This document shows, one piece after another, positions 63,214 through 64,000 of a DNA stretch of 64,000 bases. Made by a program: the position numbers and the translations under genes. The notes beneath the pieces were generated by a model. The model was not told the origin of the DNA. It did no database searches and worked only from the letters and a program-made list of their open reading frames with translations. The DNA comes from Streptomyces natalensis ATCC 27448. Lineage in GTDB: Bacteria > Actinomycetota > Actinomycetes > Streptomycetales > Streptomycetaceae. The number at the start of each line of letters is the position of its first letter. Positions within the stretch are counted from its first letter, which is position 1. Where the stretch lies: contig NZ_JRKI01000034.1 of the NCBI RefSeq assembly GCF_000935125.1, positions 620,001-684,000 of the forward strand, read 5' to 3'.

Positions 63214-63263
63214 TTTGCCTCAGAGGCAAAACTTTTGCCCCTCGGGCGATAGGTGGCTATACC
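63214..63263 (+). promoter_or_regulatory. Leaderless promoter with overlapping palindromes for the XRE-cupin gene
   Basis: Two palindromes overlap: TTTGCCTC-A-GAGGCAAA (63214-63230) and GGCAAAA-C-TTTTGCC (63225-63239). TTGCCC (63235-63240) can serve as -35 and TATACC (63258-63263) as -10 at 17-bp spacing, giving a start at about 63270, the ATG itself. Binding at the palindromes would block the -35, so the XRE-cupin regulator is probably autorepressed. Confidence 0.65.
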
Positions 63264-63269
63264 GGGACC

Positions 63270-63935
63270 ATGACGGACACGGACCCCGGCGACCTCGCCG
63301 CCACCCCTCCGGACGCCTCGCCCGGCTCCGGCCCGGACCCCGGACCCGAGGAACTGGCCACCGTCGCGCCCCGGCTGCGTGACCTGCGGCGCCGTAGCGG
63401 ACTGACCCTGGAGACCGCGGCGCGGCGGGTCGGACTGTCGCCCGCGCATCTGTCGCGGCTGGAGACCGGCCGCCGCCAGCCGTCGCTGCCGATGCTGCTG
63501 GCCCTGGCCCGTACGTACGGAACCACGGTATCCGACCTGCTCGGCGAGACCGCGCCCGAACGGGACCCGATCCTGCGGGCCGGACGCACCGAGCCCTCGG
63601 AGGCCGGCGGCTGGACGTACTGGACGGTGGGCGGCGCCGGGCGGGCGATGCAGGCGCTGCGGGTGCATGTGCCGCAACGGGCGCAGGGCGAGCTGGTGCG
63701 GGTGCATCCCGGCGAGGAGTGGCTGTACGTCCTCACCGGGCGGCTGCGGCTGACGCTGGGTGAGGCGGTGCATGTGCTGGGCCCGGGGGACGCGGCGCAT
63801 TTCGACTCGCTGACACCGCACCGGATCGCGGCCGCCTCCCGGGGCGGCACGGAGCTGCTGTTCGTCCACACGCTGCTCCAGAGCGGGGCCGCGGAGCTGT
63901 GCCTGGGGGACCGGACCCCACGCCGCGGACCGTGA
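63270..63935 (+). CDS. XRE-cupin transcriptional regulator
   Basis: A 221-residue regulator. XRE HTH at about 34-92 (TLETAARRVGLSPAHLSRLE, RRQPSLPMLLALARTYG), then a cupin-2 domain at about 140-205 (VHPGEEWLYVLTGRLRLTLG, LGPGDAAHFDSLTPHRI) that binds an effector. No RBS; ATG 63270 coincides with the predicted transcription start. Divergent from the RNase gene, with both promoters between 63080 and 63270. Confidence 0.92.
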   Translation: MTDTDPGDLAATPPDASPGSGPDPGPEELATVAPRLRDLRRRSGLTLETAARRVGLSPAHLSRLETGRRQPSLPMLLALARTYGTTVSDLLGETAPERDPILRAGRTEPSEAGGWTYWTVGGAGRAMQALRVHVPQRAQGELVRVHPGEEWLYVLTGRLRLTLGEAVHVLGPGDAAHFDSLTPHRIAAASRGGTELLFVHTLLQSGAAELCLGDRTPRRGP

Positions 63936-64000
63936 CCGGCCCCGACGCCACCGGGCCCCGCCGAGAGCCCCACCGAGGGCCCCACCGAGCCCTACCGAGC

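Overview
The window is about 72% GC. Its codon use, its conserved gene families (gluABCD glutamate uptake, DUF6243, DUF6278, Imm21, an RNase Sa-type ribonuclease, a ROK glucokinase) and its many ATGA start/stop overlaps point to a Streptomyces chromosome. I saw no tRNA, rRNA, CRISPR array, integrase or origin.

Left backbone (1 to about 29.3 kb). In order: a partial nitrilase-family amidohydrolase; a conserved coiled-coil protein; a marR-MFS-isochorismatase operon behind a palindromic operator; an amidase and a secreted gamma-glutamyltransferase separated by a strong hairpin; a ChaA-type calcium/proton antiporter closed by a perfect terminator; an SDR; an MMPL exporter with two compensating frameshifts; a small ATP-dependent DNA ligase; an ECM4-type GST; a secreted CocE-type esterase; the gluABCD transporter (minus strand) with a 15-bp tandem repeat in its leader region; a secreted SGNH esterase; exonuclease III; a metallo-beta-lactamase-fold protein; and a PcaD-PcaC fusion whose hydrolase nucleophile position is Asn.

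Accessory segment (about 29.3 to 52.5 kb). This 23-kb stretch is bounded by two diverged direct copies of the same junction: the 5' end of pcaL, a terminator-like inverted repeat, and the 3' end of a small membrane-protein gene. The left copy has intact pcaL and a truncated membrane gene. The right copy has a decayed pcaL start and the intact membrane gene. Inside are IS630, IS701 and IS5 remnants, several truncated or frameshifted genes, a lone Imm21 immunity gene, an alpha/beta hydrolase-glycosyltransferase-like pair, a GlxA-type regulator facing a cupin, a DUF2975-XRE pair with a perfect 21-bp palindrome, a TetR-HTH_42 pair (HTH_42 frameshifted), an ABC-2 exporter, and a zinc-starvation pair (zinc-free bL32 plus a COG0523 GTPase). 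Next comes a decaying specialised-metabolism group: a 5'-truncated P450 that closely resembles Mycobacterium CYP121 (mycocyclosin synthase), a methyltransferase, a chorismate mutase, a truncated FAD/NAD-binding protein and an O-methyltransferase. Together they suggest a methylated, tyrosine-derived, P450-crosslinked product, but no cyclodipeptide synthase or peptide precursor is visible.

Right backbone (52.6 kb to end). A minus-strand sugar regulon runs two tandem paralogous sugar-binding lipoproteins, permease, ATPase, ROK kinase and membrane protein, with a GntR/UTRA regulator upstream. A shared near-palindrome (TGTCCGRACA) lies before both the GntR gene and the first binding protein. Beyond are an SDR, a secreted PheC-like dehydratase or binding protein, a KDPG-type aldolase, a secreted guanyl-specific RNase with a perfect terminator, and an XRE-cupin regulator with overlapping palindromes on a leaderless promoter.
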